Source of the DNA: Alitta virens
Taxonomy: Eukaryota; Annelida; Polychaeta; Phyllodocida; Nereididae
Assembly: GCA_932294295.1 (NCBI GenBank)
Contig: OW028574.1
Coordinates: forward strand, 11,418,215-11,482,214
Length of the DNA: 64,000 nt
Direction: 5' to 3'
Shown piece after piece: positions 20,301 to 31,279 of this stretch. The notes below the pieces were generated by a model that was given only the letters and a program-made list of their open reading frames with translations, was not told the DNA's origin and searched no databases. A program made the translations under genes and the position numbers. Numbering within the stretch: position 1 is the stretch's first letter; each line of letters begins with the position of its first letter.

Positions 20301-23300
20301 GTCTTGGATAAGGTGGTTTACTAAAATGTTTTCCTTTTCAACTAACCTGTCTTGGGACCAATTTTGTACAAATTCCTCTTTTTCGGATGTTGATTTCTCG
20401 TGTGTTTGTGGACCAATTTTGATGATTTATTCCACTTATTACACAAAATAAGTACCAAAGGGTGAGCTTACAACTTCATGCCCTAAATTGCCTTTTATGG
20501 CTTTAAATAAAAAACGCCCTAGAAGATCTACTCATATTTTGCACTCCACTTTGTTCTATTGTCAGTGTATATTGATTACCTTGAGTAGCGGTTAATAAAA
20601 TCAAGCAGTAATTTTTTACATCTTCTCAATGACTCTGATCCTGTCACAATGCCACTGATGAAGACGCCAAGAAGACAGAAATTTAAAGCTTGATTATTTC
20701 ATCTATGTCCTGCTGGTCGATTCATCATCAGCACTGTGTTAGTTGTAGTACTTGTAAATATTGCAAATCTGTATAATTTGCAACCTGCTGAAATCCGGGG
20801 ATGCAAAAGTTCAGGACAGGCTACTAACCTATATCAGGGCAAAACCATGTATAGGATTAATGTGTGGAATCAGGAGGAGTCCATGGTGAACCCCCAGGGA
20901 AGAGGGGCTCCAGGGTGCTCCATGGCAGACACATGCAACCCTTCTATTGCCCTGCCACTGGGTTAATTCCACAAATTGACCCACCCGGAGTGTTTCACAC
21001 TGATAACTTTGTGGCCGGTGGTCAAGACAGGCTGGACATTGCCCTGGTCATGGAACAACTGCCCTGTGGTATGTGATAGAGCATGCGAGAGGGTTTCATG
21101 TGCTGCTGCTAGCCCCTAACTCATAGACTCATTGATGGTTTCAGACTCGCAAACTTTACATGTTGTGCTGTTTGGCAGCCAAGCAATCATAAACTCAGTG
21201 ATGCAAATAATCTATTGAAGTCACATACATCAGCATCTTTGGTTCAGTTTTATTTTTCTGTAAATGTACACCTTGTGTTTTGATGTCTCTGTCAATGTGT
21301 AGCTTATCACATGTAAGAAAACTGGAATGTAGTCATCCAAGCCTGGCGTTGTTTCCCCACAAAATTTGCAGTGCTGTGTAATGAACTAGTTTTATGGACT
21401 GTCAGTGCTTTAGGTAATATTGAGACCTAGATAGTTTGCTGGGTAGGATTCAAACCTAGGAAAGAGGAGTTGGTAATGAACTCAACCACCACAGAGCCAG
21501 ACAGCCTTCCTAATCCTGCAACCATTTTTTGGTCATGTTGTGTTCATGGGGTATTATTGGGAAAGGCTTGTCACACAAGGGTCTTGCATGTTTGTGGTTC
21601 AAATTATCATAATCAACTGCAGCCTGGTTCCATGCCGGTGCAATTGTGACGATTGGGGTGGATGGTCGGGTGTGAAATGAACAGCTTTTCCGTTGGGGGA
21701 TTGAACAAGTGGTGGAGAATCCTGGTGAGAAAGTGACATGAATATTCAGGACAGCGTGTGATCCCTTTTGGCAATAAGACAGACACAGGATTTGCCGGAG
21801 TCCAATGATGTGTGAAATCAGATCTGTGAGAATCTGCCATCTCTGAAATGGTGGTCAGCTCAATTGCTTGTGTAAATAGCCACCGGCTGAACATTGTGTG
21901 CTGCCCACATCAGCCACTTACATCAACAATTCATACAATATGCTGTAAATATTCTGTGTTTAACAGCTTCGCTGGGCACTGAATATGAACAGCAGTTACT
22001 ATGCATGTATATTGCACATAAGGGATGTTGTTGTAGTGTCCTCATGCGACATTGAGGTTGGCTTGCTGTTGATCTACATTTGTTGCATAATAAAAATGAC
22101 CATGTGAATGAAGTGTATTATATGCACATGATACATTTATGGCTGCATTGCCAACAAGGCTATTTATGAATACAATATCAGCAGAGTGAAATAGTTGGAG
22201 ATTGCAATCATTGCAGAAAAGGAACGGATGTATCAATACTGTTTCGGGACTTGCGGTAACGGTGAAGTGTCCAATACAGCCGTGGCCATAACTTCTCAAA
22301 CACGTTCTGTAGATGGTGACTAAGGTGCATTTTTGATCTTGCATCATACTTTTTATAAACCTTGACCATGTATATGGACTAGGGTATTGCGACGGCCTGC
22401 ATGTCGGTCAGTTTTTCCCTCCCTTTTGTCTCTGTGTGTGTCTGACACACTTATAGACATACTTCAGGTCCATTGATGCTAAGCTCATGGAACTGCAGGT
22501 AATATACCTTAGAGGAAGACCTTGAATGAGTTTAAAAAATGAACAACTTTGACTGTTTTTAGGTTAAACTAATCCAGAACCTTGTGGCTCTCCTCTCTAC
22601 TCCCGCCAGGAAAATTTGTGGAAAATGAGGCTCTTCCCTCTGACCAACCATCCGTAACTTCCTTCTGACCAACCATCCGTAACTTGATTTATTTATTGGC
22701 ATGATTGTAGTGCAACTGTGTTTTAAAGAGAGTAAATGTGATCCCTAAAGGAACTAATTAAAAAAAGTGCCATAAAGCAAAATACTAGACCAAAATTATA
22801 GTTTTTTAAAGTGTCCAAAAGGTTTTGGCCATTGCTGTATGTAGATTGCAATAAACCGGGTGTGCATGTATACAGAATTCAACACCAGGTAAACAAACTA
22901 AATTAGACATAAAACCTAAATCAGATGTACAACTTAAATCAGATATACAAACTAAGTCAGATATACATACTGTTAACTGTGGAGCAGGTGTAGGTTTCTT
23001 GGCTCTCCGACTTTGACACGACCGAGCTGCATAAGCCAGACAGACTATGACAAGGGCACCTGCCACTCCGCAACCCACTGGAACCAAGACACTCACCAGG
23101 TATCTTCGGTCCTGCAATAACAAATATATCACATAAATACAACACTTTCTGCGATTGCTGTGACAAAAAAGGCATTAATGTGATATTGTGGAGTTTTGTC
23201 CCAATGGTTTTATTGCCAATTTTCATGTATAGAAAAGGAGAAACTTCTTGGTTAGCTATTATTATTTTATTCAAATCAAGAAAGCATTTTCATGTTATAG

Positions 23301-25320
23301 TCCACAACATGTGACTTTTCTTATGCCATAATGCTGATTGAAATGAAAGAAATGTCTCAATTTAGGTTTTTCGTATTCACAATGGATGAAGTTTATTTGA
23401 TTTGTAAGTAATGCCGAAGCAACGGTTATGTATCACATCATTGAACTAGAAGTAAAAAAAAAAAGATGAAGCTGTATGTTTAGGATGGCATTCAGCTTCC
23501 ATGAGGTACATCGAATAGAGAAACACAAAACCAATTCGAAGTTCTCAAGGATGTTATAGATATGATTTCTTAGAATCTTGGCACATTAACTTGGCTTGTT
23601 TGGATTGGAATGTGAAGGTCATATTCCTGGAGACTGTATTATTTATTGTATTCAACACATATCTGTCTTTATTCCCACTTAATGTAGCACCAATACTGGA
23701 CCTGGTGGCCAAGGTCCCTTAGTCCAGCATGGGCCAAATGACCTGCCAAGTCGTGAATGCTTGGGAGTCGGCATAACAAGAAGAGACAGGCTGCATCTCT
23801 ATGTACGCAAGGGACTGGGCTGTGGGCGATTAACGGTGTAGCACAAGGAGCTCAACTGCCACACGTGTTTAGACTGGAGCGACCTCCACCGACTGACATG
23901 CTAAACTCTGTTTGGTCCCCAGATAAAGCGACCGATGTATGAGGGCCCGGGGCACGATTCGCATACCAATCACCAGCTTTCATCAAGACAATGAGCGTCT
24001 GCAATACAACTCTTAGCAGGCTCATCGATTTCTCCCTGCTCCAGAACAGACAAAAACAGCGCGAGTCTAAGCTGGCAATCTTCAAAGCCACACTGCATGT
24101 CCTACGTGGACTGAAAGCAACCTTGGAAAAAGAGCGTCTTAAGTGATCATTTGAGACTGTTCTCTTGCCAAAGTGTTCTCTCTTTTGCTATTTCAGAAAC
24201 GGCCTTTGGGAACATAAGAGAAATGTTAGAGAAGGAAAAGGCTACAAATGACCACCAACTTCTCAATAATCCCAACAATGGGAAACATTTATGAAGTTGA
24301 AACCCACCATATTTTAGTACAAGGGAGATGCATTTAAACATAATTAACATTTCACTCCATGCAATTTGCTGGAACTTGGTTAAAACTCAGCTGCTGGTGT
24401 TTTTTTGCAGTACACAGCATGGAACACATATTTTTAGTAGGTTGATTTTTGTTGTGTTGTCTGGGAGTGGTTGACCTTGGACATTTCACAACTCATGAAG
24501 TGTTAAAGCTACTGATAAAATGTTATTACAAACTTAAACAATCATGGGTTTATGGAAAGGTCCTCTTCAGAGTTTAAAATATATTGTATAGTTTATTAAT
24601 TGTTGCTGCATGAATTAATCTTCAGTTTGAAGCGTTTCAGCTCAGCAAGAAGTTTTATTTAAAACTTATTTTTCTTTTACTAGTATAAACAGCTAATGGG
24701 AAATGGAAAGGTCCCTATTGCTTGCTAAACTGACCGTGAAAGAATCACTGCAGCCGTATTGCAAATGCTTGAAATGTGCAGGCCCTTTTAGGGTCGAGAA
24801 CCACTGCCTGATTGGTCAGCCGAGTCGCAATAATACAATCAGAGCGAGGCCAATATGGCGCCATTTGACATTTAGGAGGCCCATTCAGCCGAACGTGCCT
24901 GACGCTTGGACAAGTGTAATGTGCAATCCATGTTGGACGAGCCAAGAGCAGATTTTTTGCCCGGTGTGTCCACTGGGCTGATGTCTAATGTATCTCTCCA
25001 TCACCAGATCTGCGAGGCATTAACTGCTCAGCAAACACTGCTGACAGACCAGAAAAACATAAAGCTAATTTCGATTCAGCTCATTGTCTTCGTCTTAGCA
25101 TTGCTGCCATTCTTGTTCTTTATCCACCTTACTAAAGCTTCGTGATAGCCAATAAATCGGTGCTTAGGTCACCTTTATTGGCAAAGCTAATTTTGGGTGG
25201 ACACTTTATCGGTGGGCAAAATAGACCATTCTTCCACCTTGGCAAAACTTATTAATTGAAGCAAACAATTGGTGTGACTTACCTCCCATATTAATCCATG
25301 GAAAGCGTGTGGAGGATAAA
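17272..25320 (-). CDS. Unrecognised type I membrane protein, three 3' exons
   Basis: Three minus-strand segments with good splice sites join in one frame: 25283-25320, 22971-23111 and 17272-17337. The peptide is a short juxtamembrane part (YPPHAFHGLIWE), one transmembrane helix (YLVSVLVPVGCGVAGALVIV and onward), a basic stop-transfer segment (CQSRRAKK), a Pro-rich piece (PTPAPQLT) and an acidic C-terminus (ADSSDEDV). The basic cluster right after the helix predicts N-terminus outside and C-terminus inside. The ectodomain exons should lie at higher coordinates. The promoter-like block near 30.6 kb is a possible start. I do not recognise the family; the tail ends too soon for a kinase or phosphatase. 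Confidence 0.55.
17736..18022 (-). CDS. Protein-like open frame, possible exon or decayed coding sequence
   Basis: The - strand is open for 97 codons to TAG. The composition looks protein-like (many D, E, N, balanced hydrophobics), for example EFVEVNSLDHDLIFEPSSD, LTSNELDRELNFMAHL and PPNCPRIQTCMIAGSPALE. A pyrimidine-rich ctccttccag and a following catacag offer acceptors at its 5' side; the start is put at the second. It needs a phase-1 donor and so does not fit directly onto the transmembrane exon. It may be an exon of another isoform or gene, or a dead element ORF. An open frame of this length can occur by chance in 64 kb. Confidence 0.3.
18314..18496. repeat. Imperfect tandem duplication, about 124-bp period
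   Basis: A block of about 59 bp (ttgtctaagaacatgtgaat and on to atcatg(t)tttat) occurs at 18314-18372 and again at 18438-18496 with a few substitutions. No coding content. Confidence 0.65.
18500..19970. other. Non-coding stretch
   Basis: No exon-like segment with usable splice sites was seen. At about 18570-18615 there is a short ggcaacttgccttagaggcg word shared in form with the SINE-like tail near 52.5 kb. Open frames at 19258-19521 and 19656-19841 have unprotein-like composition. Confidence 0.4.
19971..20190 (+). mobile_element. tRNA-derived SINE, copy 1
   Basis: The head gggggcctacctcagcgc resembles a tRNA with a damaged A box, and the B box gggtttgattcccgg is intact. The body (aagttggatggctgtttc, then cctgcctgtcctaagtagcc and aaatacaggacgtaaagcc) is shared with copies at 42.07 and 43.46 kb. 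The A box carries a deletion, so the copy is probably inactive. Confidence 0.85.
20190..22630. other. Non-coding stretch with a degenerate tRNA-like fragment
   Basis: No coding exon recognised. The - strand of 21426-21492 reads as a degenerate tRNA-like sequence (A box tggctctgtgg, B box ggtttgaatcc), a probable SINE remnant. Confidence 0.4.
22636..22685. repeat. 25-bp direct tandem repeat, two copies
   Basis: The unit ctgaccaaccatccgtaact with its flank occurs twice head to tail. Confidence 0.8.
22886..22970. repeat. Short imperfect tandem repeat at the transmembrane-exon donor
   Basis: Units of about 15-16 bp of the form acctaaatcagat(g/a)tacaa occur about five times directly beside the minus-strand donor site of the transmembrane exon. 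Confidence 0.6.
22971..23111 (-). CDS. Transmembrane exon of the type I membrane protein
   Basis: The 141-nt, 47-codon exon lies between acceptor attgcag and donor aca|gtatgt on the - strand. It encodes DRRYLVSVLVPVGCGVAGAL, the rest of a helix rich in V/A/L, then ARSCQSRRAKKPTPAPQLT. This is a clear single-pass membrane anchor with a positive-inside flank. Confidence 0.6.
23757..24146 (+). pseudogene. 130-codon frame interrupted by one TGA
   Basis: From ATG at 23757 the frame is open to a TGA at 23940-23942, then continues in the same frame to TGA at 24144-24146. The second half (LSRLIDFSLLQNRQKQRESK and KATLEKERLK) is strongly helical and charged. Local GC content is higher than around it. 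It could be a decayed element or gene fragment; chance cannot be excluded. Confidence 0.2.
24930..25145 (+). CDS. Small ORF with C-terminal hydrophobic helix, candidate only
   Basis: ATG at 24930 opens a 71-codon frame: a hydrophilic N-part (MLDEPRADFLPGVS), a polar helix (EALTAQQTLLTDQKN), then ISIQLIVFVLALLPFLFFIH and a short HLTKAS end, the layout of a tail-anchored membrane protein. About 100 bp upstream lie an inverted CCAAT (gattggtca), a CCAAT (ggccaatatgg) and a YY1-like atatggcgccat. No family recognised. A frame this short is possible by chance. Confidence 0.2.
   Translation: MLDEPRADFLPGVSTGLMSNVSLHHQICEALTAQQTLLTDQKNIKLISIQLIVFVLALLPFLFFIHLTKAS
25283..25320 (-). CDS. 38-nt juxtamembrane exon of the type I membrane protein
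   Basis: Both splice sites are near consensus on the - strand: acceptor tctttctctttccag and donor gag|gtaagt. In the only frame that fits the transmembrane exon it reads YPPHAFHGLIWE. The exon enters with two nucleotides of a split codon, so the preceding exon must end in phase 1; I did not find it with confidence. Confidence 0.55.
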
Positions 25321-25509
25321 CTGGAAAGAGAAAGAAAAAACATAGAATTAGATGTGTGGCACCAAGTAAACCAATGTTCATTAGATCACAATAAAATTAC
25401 TTGCAAATGAATGTGTAACTCTGCACCTAATCACTCTGGCTAACTTTATTAGACTGCTAGAGAAAGGCTGCATTTGTGTGGTCTCATGAAAAGAGAACTC
25501 CGTCTTAAT

Positions 25510-25700
25510 GTATGTTGGTGGCACAGCGGATAAGCCACCAGATGGCTACTTTGGAGACACAGCGTGCAAATCCTAGCCCAGGCACACTCCTCGGGATGGT
25601 AAAGTAGTGGTACCACGCTAGACCCTGAACATCAATCTGCACATACAAGTGAAAGACCCCCTAACATATTGAAGAATATAATTTGGTGTGCAATCGTATC
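25510..25700 (+). repeat. tRNA-like SINE remnant
   Basis: The head ttggtggcacagcggataag resembles a tRNA A-box region, followed by a weak B box (gtgcaaatcctag) and a body with tacaagtgaaagacccc. Diverged and inactive in appearance. Confidence 0.45.
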
Positions 25701-25755
25701 GTCTCATCAGTAGGTCTGCCAATGGCCGCTGGTTACATCTTACAAAGAAATACAC

Positions 25756-26130
25756 TGACCTGGAGGTAGTTCCTTATTACAAGAAATAAATTGTAATTTT
25801 ATAATTTATTTGGTTTCTGTTGCATGATAATACATAACATAAGCAATACTGTTAACAGTCACAATCACATAATCTAATATGATACAATAAAGCATAACAT
25901 GCAACAGGGGTTGGTACGTAAAGGTCAAAGACCTGAAGGTTGTGCCAGCCATACAGAAACATGGCACCAATAGGAAAAAAAATATTAAAATTTTGGGATT
26001 TAGAATTTGATCCCAACATAAGGGATAAAAAAAAAGAGAAGTAAATAAAATTAAAAAGAGGATGCATGACCTGGAGGTACTTCCTTATTACAAGAAACAC
26101 CTGACCTGGAGATGCTTCCTTAGTTATTGC
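25756..26130. repeat. Repeated 31-bp motif flanking an A/T-rich insert
   Basis: The motif tgacctggaggtagttcctt with the following attacaagaaa occurs at 25756-25787 and 26067-26098, and a third partial copy starts at 26102. The 280 bp between are A-rich and non-coding. Confidence 0.65.
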
Positions 26131-26694
26131 CATTAACCTATTCTAAGAGGCAACCTCCTGCCGTTGTAACCTGCCATGTGGCATTTTATGGGACCACTTG
26201 AAATAAGTATGGAAATATACGTTTAAAACCGTAACACAAAAAAATTTTCTTTTTGATGTTTTAGTACCTTTCTGGGCACATTTTCTGAGATGTTTACCTT
26301 ATGACACCAACGTTATTGACCTTTAGGAGTGCGCCACATCAGCCCAAGTTCAAGATTCATTATTGTGGCTTGTGTATGAAAGTGATTAAATCTGTTGAAC
26401 AAGATCCCCAGTGACTAGCGAGTCCTAGGCCATGAACCTAACCTGTTCAATAATTGAGTAGATTTTTATCCCTGCCAGTCTAAAGCAGCTCAGCTCAGCA
26501 GTCTAAAGCACCTAAGCAGACAGCCTATTGGCACTTACAGGACAGGCTGCTGATGCAGGTGGAAGAACTGCATGAGGTTTGTCCGCTACTGCTTGATGAA
26601 TTATCCCTGCAGTGAGCTGGTAGCCAGACACATGTATCACAAATAGCATTGCAACTGCAGACACATAATGACAGCTAACACACAGCCAACCCAA

Positions 26695-26710
26695 CCCCCC
26701 CCCCCCCCCC
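26695..26710. repeat. Poly(C) tract, 16 bp
   Basis: An uninterrupted run of 16 C on the + strand. Confidence 0.95.
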
Positions 26711-27082
26711 TCCCTTGGCCACCTCTCGTGCAGGCATTGGCAACACAGCTATGAAAACTGTTTCTGGTAAGGAGGTTAGTATATATTAGGTTACTTCTAT
26801 TCGCATTATGCACAAAAAATGTGATGTTAATATGATTTTGTGAGCTCACCTATTATGGCATCATACCGGCACCAATATAATATTATAAATGTTTCCGCGT
26901 ATCTATAAAATAACACATGCTAAAGTGTGCTGCAAAGAAAGGTTCAATTTGTTCACAAGAAGCAGCCATTTTGAGGGACACACTTCTGAGTGACGATGTA
27001 GGACACCCCAGTCTGGACCTGGCGTACTCCACCAGCAAGTGGGTGGTCACTTTAGAGCTATAGAAGTCCCGGTTGGACATAA

Positions 27083-27340
27083 ATGGCCATTTATCGAAGT
27101 AATTTGTGTTTATGGGAGCGGATGAAGGGTTCTATTGCCTCAGATTGTCAAGTTGCAGCCCTGATATTGGTTAAATGCAACAACGTCGAAGAAAAGGCGG
27201 CGCTTAGGATTCCTCTTATGGAATTATCTGCCATTACGTCACAATGTGTTGATGTAATGGAAAGATTCCGAAGATTGGAGTTATCATTCTTAAGAGATGT
27301 GAAACTTTGGAAAGCGCTTCTTACCGCTGAAGCTGTATAA
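27083..27340 (+). CDS. 85-codon ORF, candidate only
   Basis: An ATG-started frame (context cataaATGG) with protein-like text: MERFRRLELSFLRDVKLWKA and EEKAALRIPLMELSAI. No signal peptide or membrane segment, no family recognised, no clear promoter. It may be a short gene, an exon fragment or chance. Confidence 0.17.
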   Translation: MAIYRSNLCLWERMKGSIASDCQVAALILVKCNNVEEKAALRIPLMELSAITSQCVDVMERFRRLELSFLRDVKLWKALLTAEAV

Positions 27341-28713
27341 AGCACGATGTTGAATCAGTCTCAGGCAATCTCTCCCCAATCTAGGCGTATTCCTATTTGA
27401 CTTTCCAATTCCCACAAAACTGCAGATGCAATCAAGTGAAGTTTCTAAAACTCCCCACGTCTGAAAAGCCGGAGAAAGGATGCCGGAAAAATAACTGAGT
27501 TAAAACGAATCCAAAGAAATGCTTCATTGTCCATGTTAGGTAATTAAATTCCTAGAAAAGACTTGGAAGGATATGCCAAAAGATTCTGTTGTTCCTTAAG
27601 CAGGATAGGATGAGGCTTAGAGGATAGCGGGAGATGCATGTCAATAGCAAATGTTCAGATTATGAAATTGAAGACAAAAAGTGATCTTTGACCTACAAAT
27701 GTTTGACTTGTTAGTTCTGGCTTGCCATTCTTTCAGACTGCATTGCCCTTCTCTCTAAAGTCGTACTGAAATCATTTAGTTAATTGCTGTGTTTAAGTTG
27801 GGATTTGGGAAGTGAAATGTTCTAATTCTGTCTTAGCCTAGTATGCACCGAAGTTTCACTACTTATTCTTGGTGTTTATACCTTAGAGAATGGAGCAAGT
27901 GGGTCACCAGAATAATGTGACCTAAAATAGGGGGAGACACATGCTTCTGAATAACGGTCTATTCTTATCCAGAGGGAGACTGGAGTATCAGGTTCCAATC
28001 TTGTGCAGTTGTTGTTAATATGAGAAGTGTTGTCCCTGTGGTTGTTTATAGAGCAGGTTGAGAGGTGATAGTTGTGATCAATCTCACTTTGTCAGCTAAT
28101 ACCTGGGAGGTTGGTGGCCCTCTAGTACTCCTCCACTGCTCCAGGGCAATTTGCATGGAACAGGGTTAAGCAGATACTCAGCAACCGCGTCTCGCTGTGC
28201 TTGGGAATAAGATTGAGCTGAGATAAAAGAAGATTTGTGATGGAGAGGCTGAGATTGTTGCAGCTCAAGAGAGCTTGCTGCTTCCAAGTCCTCATCACCT
28301 TATCTGCATCAAGTGAACAGGGACACTGGATGGTAGTATGATAAAAAAAAAAGAAACTGAACTAAGCAGCTTCAGAATTAATGCAGCTGCCTCTTCAAAT
28401 GTGTGAAGATGTACATCATGCCACGTTGTCAAAAACGCCATTTCTTTGCCTTGCATGTATATTTCTGGGTCCTGCTGGAAGACTGAAGGTGCCTTTTTTC
28501 TGTATTGAGCATTTTGCCTGACTAAACTGAGGTATGTGCATTGGCATATATATCATATCTTTGTTACATGAGAATGGAAACATCATAAGAATGGTGTAGC
28601 TCTTTCTTTTGTGATTGATCACTGATGTTATTTCTGATGAGCCTTTCCCTGTACATTCATTCCACTGGTCGATCCAACATTAGACTGACCTGGCATGCTA
28701 TCTAGCGGAGTCT

Positions 28714-28789
28714 TGGGATTGAACAGAAAAAAATTGTATTAATACTTCAACGTGTGTTTTCCTGGGATTGAACAGAAAAAAATTGTATT
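28714..28789. repeat. 27-bp direct repeat pair
   Basis: tgggattgaacagaaaaaaa followed by ttgtatt occurs at 28714-28740 and 28763-28789 without mismatch. Confidence 0.85.
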
Positions 28790-29493
28790 GTATATATACC
28801 TATGTAAAGGTAATCTCAGATACCGACTCGACGTCTGCCCAGTGTCACCAACGTAATATCCACATGGGACCTACGTTAGTCTTGGCATGCTATCTAGGAT
28901 TAACCCCTTTTAACTAATCTGCTGTGACAAACACATGTTTGCAGTCCCCAAACACATTTTTATCACAGAGTTGGACTGTATATTGGCAGGGTTTCCACAG
29001 AGTAGGACTGCTGCTTGCCAGTAATGAACAAGGCAGTCTGCTTAGTGCTGAAATTTGGTTTGTGTAATTAAGTTGCTGTGGGCCACTTGCTTCTATGATA
29101 TGTCAAGTATGACGCGGAATAAGGGAATACTCCTAGCCTAATTGCACGCTGTCTCATCTGGTCTCTATAGTCACTATATAGCTGCTACATTGCTACAGTC
29201 TTTTTAGCAGTGCAGGCTATGTTCAAACCTAACATAAAGTTACAATGTGACATTGGTAAGATGCTGGCAATATAAAAATAGTAGTAGTAGTAGTGATGGT
29301 GAATCAAATCGACAGGCCCATAATAATGCCACTTGTCAGGTTTTGGTGTAAAATTATGTATACTTGAGGTTTTATTGGGTGGTTAATGATTGCAATGGCC
29401 GGTTTTATGCGAGACTACTGAAGAGCGGTCATCACTGCTTCATGATGCTCAAATAAAACAGTGGCAGTCTGGCTGCTATTGCTATATTTCCAG

Positions 29494-29544
29494 ATCTGCC
29501 TCAGCATCATATCTGCCTCAGCATCATATCTGCCTTAGCATCAT
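29494..29544. repeat. 17-bp tandem repeat, three copies
   Basis: The unit atctgcctcagcatcat is repeated three times head to tail with one substitution. Confidence 0.9.
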
Positions 29545-30554
29545 TGCCTAATAAATCCCAACAGGAGCAGTATGAAAATCTCACCTTGCAAAGGCAACTA
29601 TGGCCCTCCTTAAATGCACACATATCACATGTATGCGAGGCTTTAGCAAGCAGCCCTGCATAGACACATGGCAGATTTGTGGGAGGTTTAATAAACTTGC
29701 AGAGGCTTGTCACAACTGGGAACACCAGACTGTCAGATTCGCTAGGAACTGGCTGCTCTTGCTTGGTCGCATACAGCATGGCAGTAGGGATGGTGAAATG
29801 ATGCTTCAAGCAGTTTAGGACATTTATATTGTACATTACCTTGCTGACATTGTAATACTCATTTCCCTCATGGGCAGGACTTTTTACTTGCCTCAACATG
29901 GAGACCTAGCACAAGGCACTGCAAATTTAGTACACTTTAGCTCATGATAAGGCATGCCCATGCCTTGAGACTCATCTAGACATTCATCTTTGACTCCTTA
30001 TGCCTGACATTTCAAAATGTCAGATATTAATTATTGCAAAAAATGTTGTTTACAGGCATTGACTAACGAATGCTGAAACTGAGAAAGCTGTCACTTAAGA
30101 TTCTGTTAACCACCACGTATTCAATGTCATATTTTACCTCTTCAAGGCATTGACCTTTTGCCTAGATGCCTGGCAGCCACTTGTGTGACTCAGTGGTTGT
30201 GACACTTACACCAGCCTGACGATGTCCCATGGGTTGCAAACCTCGTTAGAATCTAATCCCATCCTGTCTCTTTGGTGCCTCTGTGTGAAAACTTTAAGCT
30301 CTTCCTCTAGACTCCCCCAGTAACTGATAGAGAGTTTCCAAGAGAAAAATCAGCCCCAGTGTCGGTTTTCTGGCAAAGAGGCTGTTGGCTCTGTTTCTGA
30401 GGGGGATTAGGTCACCTGGTGGTCAGGATGAGAGGGTGAAAATTGCTCTCTTGGCCATTGCCTCTTCCAGTACTCAACATAAATGACGTTCACCTATAGC
30501 CATCCCCTGTGCCAGAGCTATAGTAAGCACGGAGGAGATGCAACAGAGATTTTT

Positions 30555-30912
30555 TCGCGTCACCCTAACTTCCTGTCAATATAAAACGCAATGCATTCTG
30601 GGGCCCCATCATTCACTATGATTAACAAATAAATGAACAGGAAAATGTTGCAGTTGTTTGTCATAGATTAATTGAAAATAACGTAACTACTATAGCTATT
30701 ATAGGTCATTCGCAGATGTAAACAATACACGTGACGTCACCAACAAATGTGAATGAGCTGCTCTGACTAGTGACGTGTCAGAGACCTGATGACGTCACGG
30801 CGATTGTTGCCGCGATCTGATTGGCTGTGGCCCATGTCAACGTCACGATGCTACTGACCAATAGGCAATCAGAATGATCTCAGCCCGGTCAACAGGAAGT
30901 TAGCATGACGCA
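30555..30912. promoter_or_regulatory. Promoter-like block: ZNF143/Staf, ETS, CRE and CCAAT sites
   Basis: Reading left to right: an ETS site on the - strand (acttcctg), a ZNF143/Staf-type site (complement of cgcaatgcattctgggg, 30587-30603), CRE sites TGACGTCA at 30732-30739 and 30790-30797, CRE-like tgacgtgtca and aacgtcacg, CCAAT boxes in both orientations (gattggctg, accaatagg) and a second ETS site (acaggaagtt). The two ETS sites form the ends of 20-bp inverted arms at 30557-30576 and 30892-30911 (18 of 20 match). Such a mixture marks animal promoters. Orientation is ambiguous and it may be bidirectional. Confidence 0.65.
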
Positions 30913-31279
30913 CAAAGGGGATCCGAGAAATTCGGTGTGTTTACATTCAATAATGAATTGCCATTAATATTGGATATGATAAACTGGACTTAAAGTGGGG
31001 TAGCTTTGTGGAAAAAATTCTCAGGAACACCACTGTCTGATTTTTTCGGTAAGAAAGACAAAAGGCTTTTTATTGTGAATGATTAATTGGCAAGAAATCA
31101 TGTCAACCAAAATTTCCGTTTCATCTTCTCTCTATATATATAATTATGTATAGTACAGAACTGCATGTGATATTTGTGATAGTAAGAATTACCTGAAGCT
31201 ACAACCAGCCAAAGCTAGCCAAGTTTAGCTGGAGAGAAACAACAGTGGGCTTAGCTGAAATGCACTTTTATGGCAAAAA

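Noticed and set aside
26846..26929. Minus-strand segment with strong acceptor (ctttctttgcag) and donor (gtgagc)
   Set aside because: All three frames contain stops, so it is not a coding exon; a non-coding exon cannot be excluded.
28107..28290. Minus-strand exon candidate (text like SAQSYSQAQRDAVAEYLL)
   Set aside because: The acceptor is poor and the exit phase 2 does not fit the 38-nt exon, which needs phase 1; two frames are open, so the signal is not specific.
29507..29899. 130-codon minus-strand frame with two CxxC motifs and a gtgaga donor
   Set aside because: Only the last part looks exon-like, the exit phase is 0, and the 3' end of the frame runs through the 17-bp tandem repeat.
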